DNA of 64,000 bases from Candidatus Mnemosynella biddleae (GTDB lineage Archaea > Halobacteriota > Archaeoglobi > Mnemosynellales > Mnemosynellaceae), in contig MTMI02000007.1 in the NCBI GenBank assembly GCA_002011165.2, positions 95,970 to 159,969 on the forward strand, written 5' to 3'. A program made the translations under genes and the position numbers. The notes beneath the pieces are model-generated. The model did not search any database. It was given only the letters and a program-made list of their open reading frames with translations, and was not told the DNA's origin. Shown here piece by piece: positions 1-9,431 of the stretch. Within the stretch, counting starts at the first letter, position 1, and every line of letters starts with the position of its first letter.

Positions 1-1624
1 TCATTGGTAGAGGTGGAGACGCCTCTCCTCTGACTCCGGGTTCTCCACTGAATATCATGAGTCTTTCTGAGAGAAGATCAATCATGTAAATATCGTGATC
101 GACCACGAGAACACTCTTTTCAGAACTCTCTGCAAATCTCCTGAGAACTCTCGTAACTCCAATTCTCTGTTCTATATCCAGATGAGCACTAGGTTCGTCG
201 AGCAGATATAGATCTGCATCCCTTGAGAGCGTTGCAGCAATTGCAACCCTCTGGAGCTCGCCTCCACTAAGGTCACAGAGTCTGGAGTCGAGAATATTTC
301 TAAGCTGGAGTGGCTTAATAAACTCTGTTTCGTAATAACTCGTTCCGAATTGTGGAGTAAGAGATGAAAGAAGCATTCTCACCGTTCTCTCATCATCTTC
401 TGCGCTGAGATATTGCGGTTTGTATGATACATTGATCTCTCCACTCACTTCTCCATCTACAGGCTTTAAAACTCCTGCAAGAACTTTGGCGAAAGTGCTC
501 TTACCTATCCCATTTGGTCCGAGAACTCCGATTACCTCACCTCTCCGAATCTCTCCACTTTCTACTCTCAGCTTAAATGTTCCATAGTCTACGAGGATTT
601 CATTAAAGGTTATTAGAATCTCTTTTTCACTCCCCTCCTGAGGTGCCCTCACTTCAAAGGTGATGGGCTCAGATCTGATTCTTACGTTCTCTTCTCGAAG
701 ATATCCGTCAAGATACTGATTTACACCATTTCTCGTGCTTTTTCCTCTTGTAATGATTCCATAAACAGAGGGTTTTCCGTATGCAATATGTACTAAATCC
801 GCAAGGAGATCTAAAATAGCGAGGTCATGTTCCACGACAATTGAAGATCTTCCTTTCGTGTATTCTCTGATCACCGAGGTAACGTTCATTCTCTGGTATA
901 TATCGAGATATGGTGTAATTTCGTCGAAGAAGTAAAATTCCGCATCTTTCATGAGCGTTGCAGCAATTGCAACCCTCTGGAGCTCGCCTCCACTAAGATG
1001 CCTTATCTCTCTCTTCATGCAATTTTCGAGTTGAAGATCTATTGTTAAATCTTTTAAAATCCCTCTCTCATCTACTTTTTTAAGCAGTGTGACAACCTCA
1101 CCGCTGTAGATTTTCGGAATTCCATCTATATATTGCGGTTTTACTGAAATTCTTATCCTCCCCTCCGAAACCCTTTTGAAGTAATTCTGAAGTTCTGAGC
1201 CCGAAAATCTCTTAATTATCTCATCCCATTCAAACTCTTTTTCTCCTCCAAAATTTGGTTTGAGAGCTCCAGAGAGTATTCTAATGCAGGTACTTTTACC
1301 TATTCCGTTTGGTCCGAGAATTCCTACTATTTTATCTCTCTTTGGTATGGGGAGTCCGTAAAGGGCAAATCCATTCTTTCCGTATCTGTGAACGATCCCC
1401 TTTTCTAGTTCTTCTGGGATATTTACGATGGAAATTGCATCAAAAGGACATTTGTGAACACAAATACCACATCCCGCACAGAGAATTTCAGAGATCTCTG
1501 GTTTACCTCTTTCCCCTATCACTATTGCCTCTTCTCCAGTTCTGACCTTGGGACAGAACTTTATGCAAATGTAATTGCACTTTTTTGGTTGACATTTGTC
1601 TCTATTTAGCACTGCAATCCTCAT
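1..1624 (-). CDS. rli: ABCE1/RLI ribosome-recycling ATPase, C-terminus cut by window edge
   Basis: ABCE1 splits archaeal ribosomes into subunits after termination and joins initiation complexes. The N-terminus carries two ferredoxin-type clusters: C11-x4-C-x3-C-x3-CP, then CAGCGICVHKCPFDAI. Two ABC cassettes follow. The first Walker A reads GPNGIGKS, and near-identical signature-region DNA occurs twice (around 250 and 970), as expected for the twin cassettes. The last visible residues, FSGEPGVRGEAS, match the hinge before the final part of the protein, so roughly 50-60 residues lie outside the window. The start ATG is at 1624. The gene sits 10 bp downstream of sufB on the same strand; this Fe-S protein could share a transcript with the Suf genes. 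Confidence 0.97.
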   Translation of the reverse strand, partial: MRIAVLNRDKCQPKKCNYICIKFCPKVRTGEEAIVIGERGKPEISEILCAGCGICVHKCPFDAISIVNIPEELEKGIVHRYGKNGFALYGLPIPKRDKIVGILGPNGIGKSTCIRILSGALKPNFGGEKEFEWDEIIKRFSGSELQNYFKRVSEGRIRISVKPQYIDGIPKIYSGEVVTLLKKVDERGILKDLTIDLQLENCMKREIRHLSGGELQRVAIAATLMKDAEFYFFDEITPYLDIYQRMNVTSVIREYTKGRSSIVVEHDLAILDLLADLVHIAYGKPSVYGIITRGKSTRNGVNQYLDGYLREENVRIRSEPITFEVRAPQEGSEKEILITFNEILVDYGTFKLRVESGEIRRGEVIGVLGPNGIGKSTFAKVLAGVLKPVDGEVSGEINVSYKPQYLSAEDDERTVRMLLSSLTPQFGTSYYETEFIKPLQLRNILDSRLCDLSGGELQRVAIAATLSRDADLYLLDEPSAHLDIEQRIGVTRVLRRFAESSEKSVLVVDHDIYMIDLLSERLMIFSGEPGVRGEASPPLPM

Positions 1625-1634
1625 GAAGATCCCT

Positions 1635-2837
1635 TCACATCAGTTTTTTAGTGCTCTCATCAACGATCTTCTCGATCTCATCTTTCAATCTTCTTGGAAT
1701 TTCAGGAATCTTCACCTTCATAAATCCTCTTACTATTATTGAAGTCGCCTCCTCCTCGCTTAATCCTCGGGACATAAGGTAAAAAATCTCATCTTCTGCA
1801 ATTTTTCCAACTGCAGCTTCGTGTGAGAGCTCTACTCCCTCATATCCTCCTTCTATCTCAGGAATTGTATGGATAACTCCATCTCCGAGAATAATTCCTC
1901 TACACTCCAGATGTCCTCTGCATTCTGGATTATCTCCTATTAGATGGCCTCTTGCAATCATGTAACCTTTTTTCGAGGCAATATTTCTGGATATAATCTC
2001 TGCTCTACTTCCTTTACCTCTTAAGAAAATCCTTGATCCGAGGTCTATATAGCTCTTATTGGTTGCCATTGTAATTGTGTTAAAAATAGCGGAAGAATTC
2101 TCTCCTTCACACCATACATTCGGGTAGCTCTGGAGACTTCTCACTTCAGACATGCAGATGTAGTTATTTATGAAAGTTCCACCTCTCTCAATCTTCACCC
2201 CAGTTCGCGGACGAACATGTGAGTCTTTTGCCCAGTGATGTATCATTGTAAAGGATATCTTTGCGTTCTCCTCTACGTAGAACTCACTTATTCCCAAATG
2301 AAATCCACTGTGCGCTCCAGTTGTACATCCAGTGAGAATGTGGATTTCAGAGTCTCGTTCAGCTATGATTATGTTGTGGACGTTTTGAAGAACTCCTTCT
2401 TTGTTTATTAAAAGGCAAGTCTGAACTGGAATATTCAGTTTCACTCCCTCTCGCACTCGGATGAAGTAACCTTCTGCTGGATGAAGAGCAGAAAAAGCAG
2501 TGTATTTGTCCGCATCGGGCTGAACAAGTTTGAAATAACGATCTTTCAGCCACTTATATTTTTTCATTGCTTCACTTAGGGGAAGAATCTCAACACCCTC
2601 TCCAAGAGACATTGAAAATAAAGCAGACTGATCTACTTGAAAATATCCAAGAGATGATGATTTCGAGGAAACACCGACTTTTTCCACTTCTTTAGTGAAA
2701 TTCTCTGGAATTTCTTCAGCAGATTCGAACTTCTCTCCTTTAAGAAATCCAAGTTCGTATTCACTAAGATCTACATCTGGACCAAATGGAGCCTTTTTGT
2801 TCAGAGCTCTTTTTGCTCTCTCTTCTATCTCAGACAT
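1635..2837 (-). CDS. sufB: SufB/SufD-family Fe-S cluster assembly scaffold
   Basis: SufB is the scaffold of the SufBC complex on which Fe-S clusters are built in the cytoplasm. The 400-residue protein ends with the family's beta-helix and conserved tail, including SHEAAVGKIAEDEIFYLMSRG. I place the start at 2837 (MSEIEERAKRAL) because GAGGTG lies 9 nt upstream; a longer frame to 2903 would read through sufC. Start and sufC end overlap by 13 bp, so the genes are probably translationally coupled. Only one SufB/D-type protein is present, as is usual for archaeal minimal SUF systems. Confidence 0.93.
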   Translation of the reverse strand: MSEIEERAKRALNKKAPFGPDVDLSEYELGFLKGEKFESAEEIPENFTKEVEKVGVSSKSSSLGYFQVDQSALFSMSLGEGVEILPLSEAMKKYKWLKDRYFKLVQPDADKYTAFSALHPAEGYFIRVREGVKLNIPVQTCLLINKEGVLQNVHNIIIAERDSEIHILTGCTTGAHSGFHLGISEFYVEENAKISFTMIHHWAKDSHVRPRTGVKIERGGTFINNYICMSEVRSLQSYPNVWCEGENSSAIFNTITMATNKSYIDLGSRIFLRGKGSRAEIISRNIASKKGYMIARGHLIGDNPECRGHLECRGIILGDGVIHTIPEIEGGYEGVELSHEAAVGKIAEDEIFYLMSRGLSEEEATSIIVRGFMKVKIPEIPRRLKDEIEKIVDESTKKLM

Positions 2838-3538
2838 GATGCACACCTCGAATAACCCTCGCTTATTATGCTTGAGAGAAGCTTGTGAGGATCCCCGGAG
2901 CACGCAATTCTTCCATTCATCATCACATGTCCGAAGTCCACATCCACATATTTGAGAATGTATCCCAGATGAGTGATTATAAGTCCTGATCTTCCTCTAA
3001 GAAGCTCGTTTATTGCATTTCCCACAATTTCAATGTTTTCTACATCCACTCCCGAGTCGGGTTCGTCCATCATCGCCAATTTTGGCTTTAATAATAGCAG
3101 TTGAAGTATCTCAGACCTCTTTATCTCTCCACCAGAAAAACCTGAATTTACATCTCTTTTAAGAAAATCTGTGGGCATCTTCAACTTTTCTAAGAGAATC
3201 CTCTCCTCTTCACCAATCCTCTCTTTTCTAGAGCATATTTTGATTATATCTTCAAGAGTAACTCCTTTGATACTTGGGGGATGCTGATAAGCCAGCCCTA
3301 TTCCAAGTCTAACTCTCTCGTTCATTGCCATCTCCGTTATATCCACACCGTTGAACTCAATCCTTCCTTGAATAATTTTATACCTTGGGAATCCCATAAT
3401 CGTCATGAGAAGTGTTGATTTTCCAGATCCGTTCGGCCCGAAAAGAACGTGTTTTTCGCCATCTCCGATCGTCAGATCTATACCTTTGAGGATCTCCTTT
3501 CTTCCAACTTCCACTCTCAGGTCTTCGACGACGAGCAA
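2825..3538 (-). CDS. sufC: SufC Fe-S assembly ABC ATPase
   Basis: SufC is the soluble ABC ATPase that drives the SufB scaffold. The 237 residues show Walker A GPNGSGKST near residue 34, a Q-loop (AYQHPPSIKG), the SufC-type signature FSGGEIKR, Walker B with LAMMDEPDSGVDV, and the switch histidine in ITHLGYIL. The C-terminus ends RCASCLR, with two cysteines. The gene is first in the sufC-sufB(-rli) string, preceded by about 50 bp of AT-rich DNA. Confidence 0.95.
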   Translation of the reverse strand: MLVVEDLRVEVGRKEILKGIDLTIGDGEKHVLFGPNGSGKSTLLMTIMGFPRYKIIQGRIEFNGVDITEMAMNERVRLGIGLAYQHPPSIKGVTLEDIIKICSRKERIGEEERILLEKLKMPTDFLKRDVNSGFSGGEIKRSEILQLLLLKPKLAMMDEPDSGVDVENIEIVGNAINELLRGRSGLIITHLGYILKYVDVDFGHVMMNGRIACSGDPHKLLSSIISEGYSRCASCLR

Positions 3539-3588
3539 GTAGAATCACCAAGAAAAGATAGACGTCGGATGCCAACTTAAACTTTCTC

Positions 3589-3990
3589 TTATGGTTCCAT
3601 TTCAGAGAACCACGGGCTCTTCTTCATCTCGTCTGCGTCAACACTTATCCATTCTCTTTTGTAGAATATTCCCCTCTCCCACAGAACTCTCAGATAGCAC
3701 ATAGTTAAAGTGTCAAAGCTGTATATTTCGTAGCAAACTCCTTTGAGAATTTCAGTTTGCTTGATACCAGAGTCGAAATTCTCTCCTTTTGATATTTCCA
3801 TCTTCTGATATTCTCCGTTTTTTAATCCTCTAAGTTCTTTTTCTATAATTTCAAGTATTGCAGAGTAGAGTTCCTCGGAGGCCTCATTAGTGTTAATTGA
3901 GAAGACTCTTACCAGACCTTCTTCTTTCGTTAAGTAAGGTAGGGAGAATCTCTTTTTGATTTCTTCGAAAACTCTTTCTGGGTCGAACAT
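3589..3990 (-). CDS. Hypothetical protein, 133 aa
   Basis: I do not recognise this protein. It is soluble-looking, mixed alpha/beta, with no signal or membrane segment. The N-terminus is helical (FDPERVFEEIKKRF), the middle contains YEIYSFDTLTMCYLRVLWERG, and the C-terminus is FKREW-like (FYKREWISVDADEMKKSPWF). Two cysteines (near residues 87 and 100) are not in a metal-binding pattern. It lies between a membrane kinase and sufC on the same strand. Codon use matches the neighbours, so it is probably a real chromosomal gene. Confidence 0.7.
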   Translation of the reverse strand: MFDPERVFEEIKKRFSLPYLTKEEGLVRVFSINTNEASEELYSAILEIIEKELRGLKNGEYQKMEISKGENFDSGIKQTEILKGVCYEIYSFDTLTMCYLRVLWERGIFYKREWISVDADEMKKSPWFSEMEP

Positions 3991-4011
3991 GAAATCAGAT
4001 GTGTCCTATCA

Positions 4012-4587
4012 TTAAGAAAAAATTTCCTTAAGAAGATAGGAACAAATTGCCACGCTTAATGGAACAGAGAAATTATCGTTTGGTGGTATCCCTATGAGCT
4101 CAACCAAAGCCCCGAATAAGGAGCTGAGAATTGCGATTGGGAGAGGAAGAAAGATCAGAAGAATAAGGGTAGAAGTTAGGAAGTATGATGCGAAACCTTC
4201 AAGAGTCTTGTTCCGAAATTTCAGCTTTCCAAATCTCTCTCCGATGAGTGCTGCAGAGGCATCTCCAAAGGAGGATGAGAGGATTGAACCAATTGCGATT
4301 TCTCGAGGGAAGACAATTAGAATGATAAGGGCAGAAAGTGTTAAATATATGTGAGCACCCAGAGATCTTCGTTCACGATTTCTTGCGAGTTTTTCAAATC
4401 CGAAAATTTTTCCTTTCTTTATTCTGAAGTATTCGAGGATGGAAAACAGAACAAGAGCAAGGAAAACAATTTTAAGTGTCTGGTACTTTCCAAGAGAATA
4501 GTAAAGAAAAGGAATGGCCAAGGCAAGAATGTGGAGTGATTTCCTCATGAGTTCAATTTTCTTCACAAGATTTATCTTTGCGGGCAC
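4012..4587 (-). CDS. Dolichol kinase / CTP-dependent lipid kinase family membrane protein
   Basis: The 191-residue protein is mostly hydrophobic with about six membrane segments. It has the SEC59/DGK1/VTE5 pattern: RKSLHILAL at the N-terminus, then SSSFGDASAALIGERFGK, NKTLEGF and GIPPNDNFSVPL. These enzymes use CTP to phosphorylate polyprenols, diacylglycerol or phytol; the archaeal substrate is probably a polyprenol or isoprenoid alcohol (inference). It is transcribed away from the DUF2150 gene across a short gap. Confidence 0.8.
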   Translation of the reverse strand: MPAKINLVKKIELMRKSLHILALAIPFLYYSLGKYQTLKIVFLALVLFSILEYFRIKKGKIFGFEKLARNRERRSLGAHIYLTLSALIILIVFPREIAIGSILSSSFGDASAALIGERFGKLKFRNKTLEGFASYFLTSTLILLIFLPLPIAILSSLFGALVELIGIPPNDNFSVPLSVAICSYLLKEIFS

Positions 4588-4623
4588 TAACTTTAAATAT
4601 TCAGCGGAAGAGAATTGGGGAGG

Positions 4624-5220
4624 ATGAAACCCAAAGTCTCTTTCTACGATGAAAAGCGATGGAACAACTGGATATCGAAATTCAGGGAGATGAACTTGGA
4701 GAAAACTTCGGAGGAGGATCTCTCCTCATTCCTCATTAACATGATGGATGACGTAGTTGTGGCTCTTCTGAAGGTTGTAAGAAGTTTTGAGAGGGAAATC
4801 TTAGATAAAGAAGAGGCAAAGAAAATTATAAGGGAGATCGGGGAGATCATAGCAAAACCTGTGAAGATGGAAGATGAGCTGAAGGAGATGCACATTCAAT
4901 CCATTCAAAATGCTCTTTTCGGAGCTCTCACGTCTTTCGAGAAATTTATCGATAATCCAAAAGTAGAGAAAAGTATTGAGGAGCTTCTGAGAGAAGCAGT
5001 TGAAGCTGAAAAGAGAGGAGAATACGAAAGAGCTCTTGAACTTGTAAGTGAAATTGGAGTTAAGGTTTTGAGAGGCGAAAGTCTTCCTGATTCACTCCTC
5101 TCCATAGTCCCAGATGGTATGGTTATGGAGTGGCTTGACGGAATAGACTCCATAGCAGCTGCAATGACATTGGATGTAACTGTTGAAGTAGAAGATGGAG
5201 AAGAGGAGGAAGAGTTTTAG
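4624..5220 (+). CDS. DUF2150-like archaeal protein
   Basis: This helical, acidic protein of about 198 aa starts [17 protein letters not shown], the start I associate with DUF2150, an archaeal family of unknown function. It is rich in E/K helices and ends in a poly-acidic tail. I use ATG 4624 rather than TTG 4615: a TATA-like TTTAAATATT at 4591-4600 lies about 27 bp before the ATG, which fits leaderless transcription, while GGAGG abuts the ATG and would be too close to work as a ribosome site. The stop overlaps the argG stop by 4 bp, convergently. Confidence 0.7.
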   Translation: MKPKVSFYDEKRWNNWISKFREMNLEKTSEEDLSSFLINMMDDVVVALLKVVRSFEREILDKEEAKKIIREIGEIIAKPVKMEDELKEMHIQSIQNALFGALTSFEKFIDNPKVEKSIEELLREAVEAEKRGEYERALELVSEIGVKVLRGESLPDSLLSIVPDGMVMEWLDGIDSIAAAMTLDVTVEVEDGEEEEEF

Positions 5221-6398
5221 TTAGCTTTTCTTCTTTTTTCAGCCATTATTGCTTGAAGCCCGTGGAATTTCGAGTATCCTTCTGCATCTTTCTGGTTGAG
5301 CACTTTCGTATCGAAGGAAACAAGTTCTTCAGAATAAATGGAGTAATCCGATCTTCTCGAAACCACTGTTGCAGAACCTCTATAGAGTTTGAGTGTCACC
5401 TCTCCCGTAACGTATTTTTGGGTAGAATCTATGAAAGCGTTAAGATCCTCATAAAGAGGCTCGATGACAAGACCCTTATAAACGAGCTCGCTCCATTTCT
5501 CTTCAATTATTCTCTTAAATGCTAACTGTTCTCTCGTCAAAACGAGTTGTTCGAGATCTCTATGAGCTTTGAGAAGAATTGTTGCAGCAGGATGTTCGTA
5601 ATTTTCTCTGGCTTTTAGTCCGAGGACTCGATCTTCTATCATATCTGTCCTTCCCACTCCGTTTCTTCCTCCTATCTCGTTCAAACTTCTTATCAGCGTT
5701 ATTCCATCCATCCTCTCTCCATTAAGTGAAATCGGAATACCCTGTTCAAAACCGATTGTAACGTATTCTCCATCTCCCGCTCTTTCTGGTGAAACTGTCC
5801 ACTTATAGATCTCCTCAGGCGGTTCAAACGAAGGATCTTCAAGTTTTCCACCCTCTATACTTCTGCTCCAGATATTTTCATCGACACTCCAGATCTTTTC
5901 TTTTGTTGCTTTAACGGGAATTCCTCTGGATTTTGCATACTCGATTTCCTCCTCTCTTGTCATATTTAGATCTCTCATCGGGGCAATAACTTCAAGTCCA
6001 GTTGCTCTGAAGATGACCTCAAATCTAAGCTGATCATTTCCCTTTCCCGTGCATCCATGTGCGAGAGCATGGGCTCCCTCTTTTTTTGCAATTTCAACCG
6101 TCTTCATCGCTATGAGAGGTCTTGCAATGGCTGTTCCGAGGACATAACCTTCGTAGCATCCATTCGCTTTTATAAGAGGAAATATGTAATCTTTCACAAA
6201 CTCTTCAAGAGCGTTTATTGTGTAGTGCTTATCGCTCAAAATCTTCGCTTTTTCTTCAGCTTCCTTCAATTCTTCTTCGGGCTGTCCAACATTCACCGTG
6301 ACGGTTATCACCTCGTCAAATCCGTATTTTTCTTTAAGGAGTGGAATACACACAGAGGTATCGAGACCTCCAGAGTAAGCGAGAACAACCCTCCTCAT
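5217..6398 (-). CDS. argG: Argininosuccinate synthase
   Basis: ArgG ligates citrulline and aspartate in arginine synthesis using ATP. The PP-loop motif [11 protein letters not shown] is at the N-terminus, followed by the family blocks [13 protein letters not shown] and [14 protein letters not shown]. The start at 6398 ([11 protein letters not shown]) has GGTGA about 7 nt upstream and gives the usual family N-terminus; a frame extends to 6440 but adds only basic residues. A TATA-like AACTTTATG lies around 6440-6448. The length of 393 aa is normal. Confidence 0.96.
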   Translation of the reverse strand: MRRVVLAYSGGLDTSVCIPLLKEKYGFDEVITVTVNVGQPEEELKEAEEKAKILSDKHYTINALEEFVKDYIFPLIKANGCYEGYVLGTAIARPLIAMKTVEIAKKEGAHALAHGCTGKGNDQLRFEVIFRATGLEVIAPMRDLNMTREEEIEYAKSRGIPVKATKEKIWSVDENIWSRSIEGGKLEDPSFEPPEEIYKWTVSPERAGDGEYVTIGFEQGIPISLNGERMDGITLIRSLNEIGGRNGVGRTDMIEDRVLGLKARENYEHPAATILLKAHRDLEQLVLTREQLAFKRIIEEKWSELVYKGLVIEPLYEDLNAFIDSTQKYVTGEVTLKLYRGSATVVSRRSDYSIYSEELVSFDTKVLNQKDAEGYSKFHGLQAIMAEKRRKAN

Positions 6399-6519
6399 TT
6401 CCTTCACCTTCTCCCTTACCTTTTTCTTTACCAACATCATAAAGTTTCTCTTTATTCACCTTCGGTCCCTTCTTTGGGAACTTTTTAATAAAACAACGTT
6501 AAAGTGTAATGCGAGGAGT

Positions 6520-6810
6520 ATGAAGACAAGATGTGAATCTGCAATATGGTACATTATTCCTGCACTCAGAAGAGAACTTACGAGAGAACTCCACAACTAT
6601 GGACTCTCTCAAAAAGAAATCTCAGAGTGTCTGGGAATTACTCAGGCTGCAGTATCTCAGTATCTCAAGAATAAAAGAGGAGCCACCGTCGAACTAAGTG
6701 ATGAAGTTAGGGAGGAAATAAAAGAGCTTGCAAAAAGAATCAAAAACGGAGAAAGACCTGCTTTGGAGGAGGAGATTTGCAAACTCTGCAGGAAGATAGG
6801 TGACATTTGA
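6520..6810 (+). CDS. Helix-turn-helix transcriptional regulator with C-terminal cysteine pair
   Basis: This 96-residue protein has a clear HTH (LSQKEISECLGITQAAVSQY, residues 27-46) and a C-terminal EEICKLCRKIG element with two cysteines in C-x2-C, plus C5 and C37. Small archaeal regulators of this kind often end in such a pair, possibly for a metal or redox signal (inference). Its stop overlaps the region leading into thiI, so the two are probably co-transcribed; whether it regulates thiI cannot be told. Confidence 0.8.
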   Translation: MKTRCESAIWYIIPALRRELTRELHNYGLSQKEISECLGITQAAVSQYLKNKRGATVELSDEVREEIKELAKRIKNGERPALEEEICKLCRKIGDI

Positions 6811-6820
6811 AGGTGATTCT

Positions 6821-7894
6821 TTGATACTGGCAAGATACTCTGAGGTAGCCCTCAAGTCACCTTATGTCAGGAGAGAGTGGGAAAGGGCAATCATCAGGGA
6901 TATTAAGGAGAAATGCGGTGTAGGGGCTTTTGCAAAGATGGGAAGAATTTTTGTCGAAGATTGTAATGAAGAATGCTTAAAGAAAGTTTTTGGGATTGTG
7001 AGCTTTTCACCTTGTGTTGAAATCAGTTTGGAGGAACTTCCAGAAAAGGTTCTGGAATTTGCGTTAAATAGAATACAAGGAAAAAAATTTGTCTTAAGAG
7101 TTAAAAGAAGTGGAAATCATCCTTTCACCTCTCAGGACATTGCGAGAGAGCTCGGAGCTGAACTTCTGAAACATTCACAATCTTCCTCGGTAGATCTGAA
7201 GAATCCCGATATTGAGATTTTCGTAGAGATAAGGGATGAGAAATGTTATCTCTATGATCGGATAATTCCGGGATTGGGTGGACTTCCACGAGGAGTTTCT
7301 GGAAAACTTGTCTCACTTTTTTCTGGAGGAATAGACTCTCCTGTTGCATCCTTCCTTGTGATGAAGAGAGGATGCGAAGTCATCCCTCTCTACGTAAAAA
7401 ATGGATATACTCATGATGACTCTCTTCAGAGGGCTCAAGAAGTTGCGGAGATTCTCAAAGAATATCAACCTGACTTTGAGCTGAGAATCGTGGATATTTC
7501 TGAGAGATTCACGAGATTACTTCAAAAAGCTAAGGAGCTCAACGCGGAAAGATATACTTGCATCTTTTGTAAGAGGCTCATGTATAGGGAGGCAGAGAGA
7601 TTAGCCAAGGAGGAAGGAGCTTTGGGAATTGTCACGGGAGAATCTATTGGACAAGTTGCGTCTCAAACTCTCGAGAATCTTCTTGCTATAACTTCCTCTT
7701 GTACTCTTCCTGTGTATAGACCTCTCATAGGATTAGATAAAATTGAGATTGAAAGGATCGCTAGATCCATTGGGACTTTTGAAGCCTCATCTCGGTCTGT
7801 GAAATCCTGTGAGGCAGTTCCAAAAAAGCCTACGACGAAAGCAAAGATCGAGAAAATACTCGAAGTGGAAAGAGCCTCAGGAGAGTTGAGCTAA
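6821..7894 (+). CDS. thiI: tRNA 4-thiouridine synthetase ThiI
   Basis: ThiI adds sulfur to uridine 8 of tRNA. An N-terminal THUMP region is followed by the PP-loop LFSGGIDSPVAS (about residue 165) and the C-x2-C of YTCIFCKR. There is no C-terminal rhodanese domain, as usual in archaea. I choose TTG 6821 because MILARYSEVALK matches the family start and AAGGTGA sits 4-5 nt upstream; a GTG at 6800 would add seven residues. The 3' end overlaps convergent uppS by 18 bp. Confidence 0.93.
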   Translation: MILARYSEVALKSPYVRREWERAIIRDIKEKCGVGAFAKMGRIFVEDCNEECLKKVFGIVSFSPCVEISLEELPEKVLEFALNRIQGKKFVLRVKRSGNHPFTSQDIARELGAELLKHSQSSSVDLKNPDIEIFVEIRDEKCYLYDRIIPGLGGLPRGVSGKLVSLFSGGIDSPVASFLVMKRGCEVIPLYVKNGYTHDDSLQRAQEVAEILKEYQPDFELRIVDISERFTRLLQKAKELNAERYTCIFCKRLMYREAERLAKEEGALGIVTGESIGQVASQTLENLLAITSSCTLPVYRPLIGLDKIEIERIARSIGTFEASSRSVKSCEAVPKKPTTKAKIEKILEVERASGELS

Positions 7895-8638
7895 TCTCTG
7901 CTGATAAGTTCTGATTGCCCTCAATAGGTCTATTCTCCTGAACTCAGGCCAATAAGGTGAGCAAAAGTAAACGGTGGATTCATTTCCCATCGACTGCCAA
8001 GGAAGAAAGTTAGAAATCCTTCGCTCCCCTCCAGTTCTTATTATCAGATCAACATCAGGAGGAATCTTCTCCCCATTCAAATACATGAACTTCGTGAGAG
8101 AATCCTCAGTTATTTTTTCAGGAGAGATTTTTCTGAGGAGAACTTCTCTCATTAGTTTTTTAATCGCATCCGTTATTTCCGCTCTTCCGCCATACGCAAA
8201 AGCGATATTCAAGAAGAAGTTCTCATAACTTGATGTCACTTTTTCTACTTTGTTAATTAAAGAAACCAGATCTCTTGGTAAAAGTTCTCTCTTTCCTATA
8301 ACTTTTATTCTAACCTTTTTTTCGTGTATGAGTCTATCCTTCATCAACTCTTTAAGTTTCCTCTTGAAGAGCTCAAAAATGATCTCTCTCTCTTCTTTAC
8401 TTCTTTTGAAATTTTCTGTCGAGAATGCGTAGACCGTGATTTGCTGTATTCCGAGTTGGAGTAGCCATCTTAAAACTTCTTCAGTCTTCTTGGCTCCGAA
8501 AAAATAACCTTTGCAAAAACTTTCACCCCTCTTCATAGCAAATCTTCTATTCCCATCCATTATTATTGCAACATGCTTTGGGAGAGGCCTCTTCATAACC
8601 TCTCTTTCAAGAATTTTCTCATAAATTCTATAAATCAT
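7877..8638 (-). CDS. uppS: cis-prenyltransferase (polyprenyl diphosphate synthase, UppS family)
   Basis: UppS-type enzymes build long cis-polyprenyl diphosphates, the precursors of dolichol-like sugar carriers. Signatures seen: HVAIIMDGNRRFA near the N-terminus, AFSTENFKRS, IAFAYGGRAEI, and RTGGERRISNFLPWQ with PYWPEF at the end. Archaeal products feed protein N-glycosylation, which fits a dolichol-kinase-like gene at 4.0 kb. The length of 253 aa is normal. The frame may begin at an internal M (MKRPLPKHVAII, about 8596), which is nearer the family start. Confidence 0.95.
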   Translation of the reverse strand: MIYRIYEKILEREVMKRPLPKHVAIIMDGNRRFAMKRGESFCKGYFFGAKKTEEVLRWLLQLGIQQITVYAFSTENFKRSKEEREIIFELFKRKLKELMKDRLIHEKKVRIKVIGKRELLPRDLVSLINKVEKVTSSYENFFLNIAFAYGGRAEITDAIKKLMREVLLRKISPEKITEDSLTKFMYLNGEKIPPDVDLIIRTGGERRISNFLPWQSMGNESTVYFCSPYWPEFRRIDLLRAIRTYQQRLAQLS

Positions 8639-8662
8639 TCCAGACTCCCCTTGGGAGCAGAC

Positions 8663-9343
8663 TCACTCTTCGCTTTTCAATTCAATCCATTTACTTGCTT
8701 TGAAGGGATATTTCACAATTCTCATCAGAGGAGAATTCTCTCCTCGTTTAACCTCTATAAGGACGTTACAGAGCTGTTTTATCATTGTTTCAATCTCTTT
8801 TGAGTGCATATCTTCTTCTAATACGTAAACTCCAAGCATTTTCATAGTCTTCACTCTACCACTAAGAGAATGCATGAACCTATAGATCACCTGAGGATTG
8901 TTGTACATCAGAAAAGTGGAAAGTGAATTAATACCGAGTCTTATTCTTGGTTTTTCTCCTTCTTTTAGATATCTCTCCATAACTTGAGCTATTTTAATGT
9001 TCAAAACCGTTATATCTGCGGGAGACGGAACGATCTGTATGTGCTCTTTTTCTTCCATTCTTTCATGAATCATTGAAGAGATTGAATCCACGAAAGTGAT
9101 GCACCCGCTTTTGATACCCTTCTTTTCGTAATAAAACTCGCATTCCGAGATTCCAGATATCGTGGAGGTTACAAGAATCGCCCTCTCACCTCTTAAAAGT
9201 CCTTCAAGTAAAATTCTCTTGAGGATTAGATCTTTTCCACACTCTGGAGGGCCAACTATAAGGATGTTAGAACCCGAAGGCACTGTGTTGAATTCTTCTC
9301 CAAATTCAGAAAATCCTAAAGAGTATTCCGAGTGGGATTGCAT
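8663..9343 (-). CDS. RecA/KaiC-superfamily ATPase-like protein, degenerate motifs
   Basis: The 226-residue fold reads like a KaiC-type RecA domain, with a P-loop (VGPPECGKDL), a strand giving RAILVTSTIS and the later RLGINSLSTF. Aspartate replaces the Ser/Thr after the P-loop lysine, and asparagine takes the place of the usual Walker B aspartate, so ATP hydrolysis may be lost. Archaea have many single-domain KaiC-like proteins of unknown role. A TATA-like sequence at 9364-9373 lies about 25 bp before the ATG, suggesting a leaderless message divergent from tmk. Confidence 0.7.
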   Translation of the reverse strand: MQSHSEYSLGFSEFGEEFNTVPSGSNILIVGPPECGKDLILKRILLEGLLRGERAILVTSTISGISECEFYYEKKGIKSGCITFVDSISSMIHERMEEKEHIQIVPSPADITVLNIKIAQVMERYLKEGEKPRIRLGINSLSTFLMYNNPQVIYRFMHSLSGRVKTMKMLGVYVLEEDMHSKEIETMIKQLCNVLIEVKRGENSPLMRIVKYPFKASKWIELKSEE

Positions 9344-9394
9344 TTGATGGTTGGTTCTTCGCCCTAATATATAAACTTTATTTTCTCCCTCAAA

Positions 9395-9406
9395 TTTTTA
9401 TATTTT
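9395..9406 (+). promoter_or_regulatory. TATA box for tmk
   Basis: TTTTTATATTTT lies about 30 bp before the tmk ATG at 9432. This is the normal archaeal distance for a leaderless transcript and supports ATG 9432 over the upstream TTG at 9423. Confidence 0.55.
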
Positions 9407-9431
9407 CAAACTTAGAACTCTTTTGGTCAAT

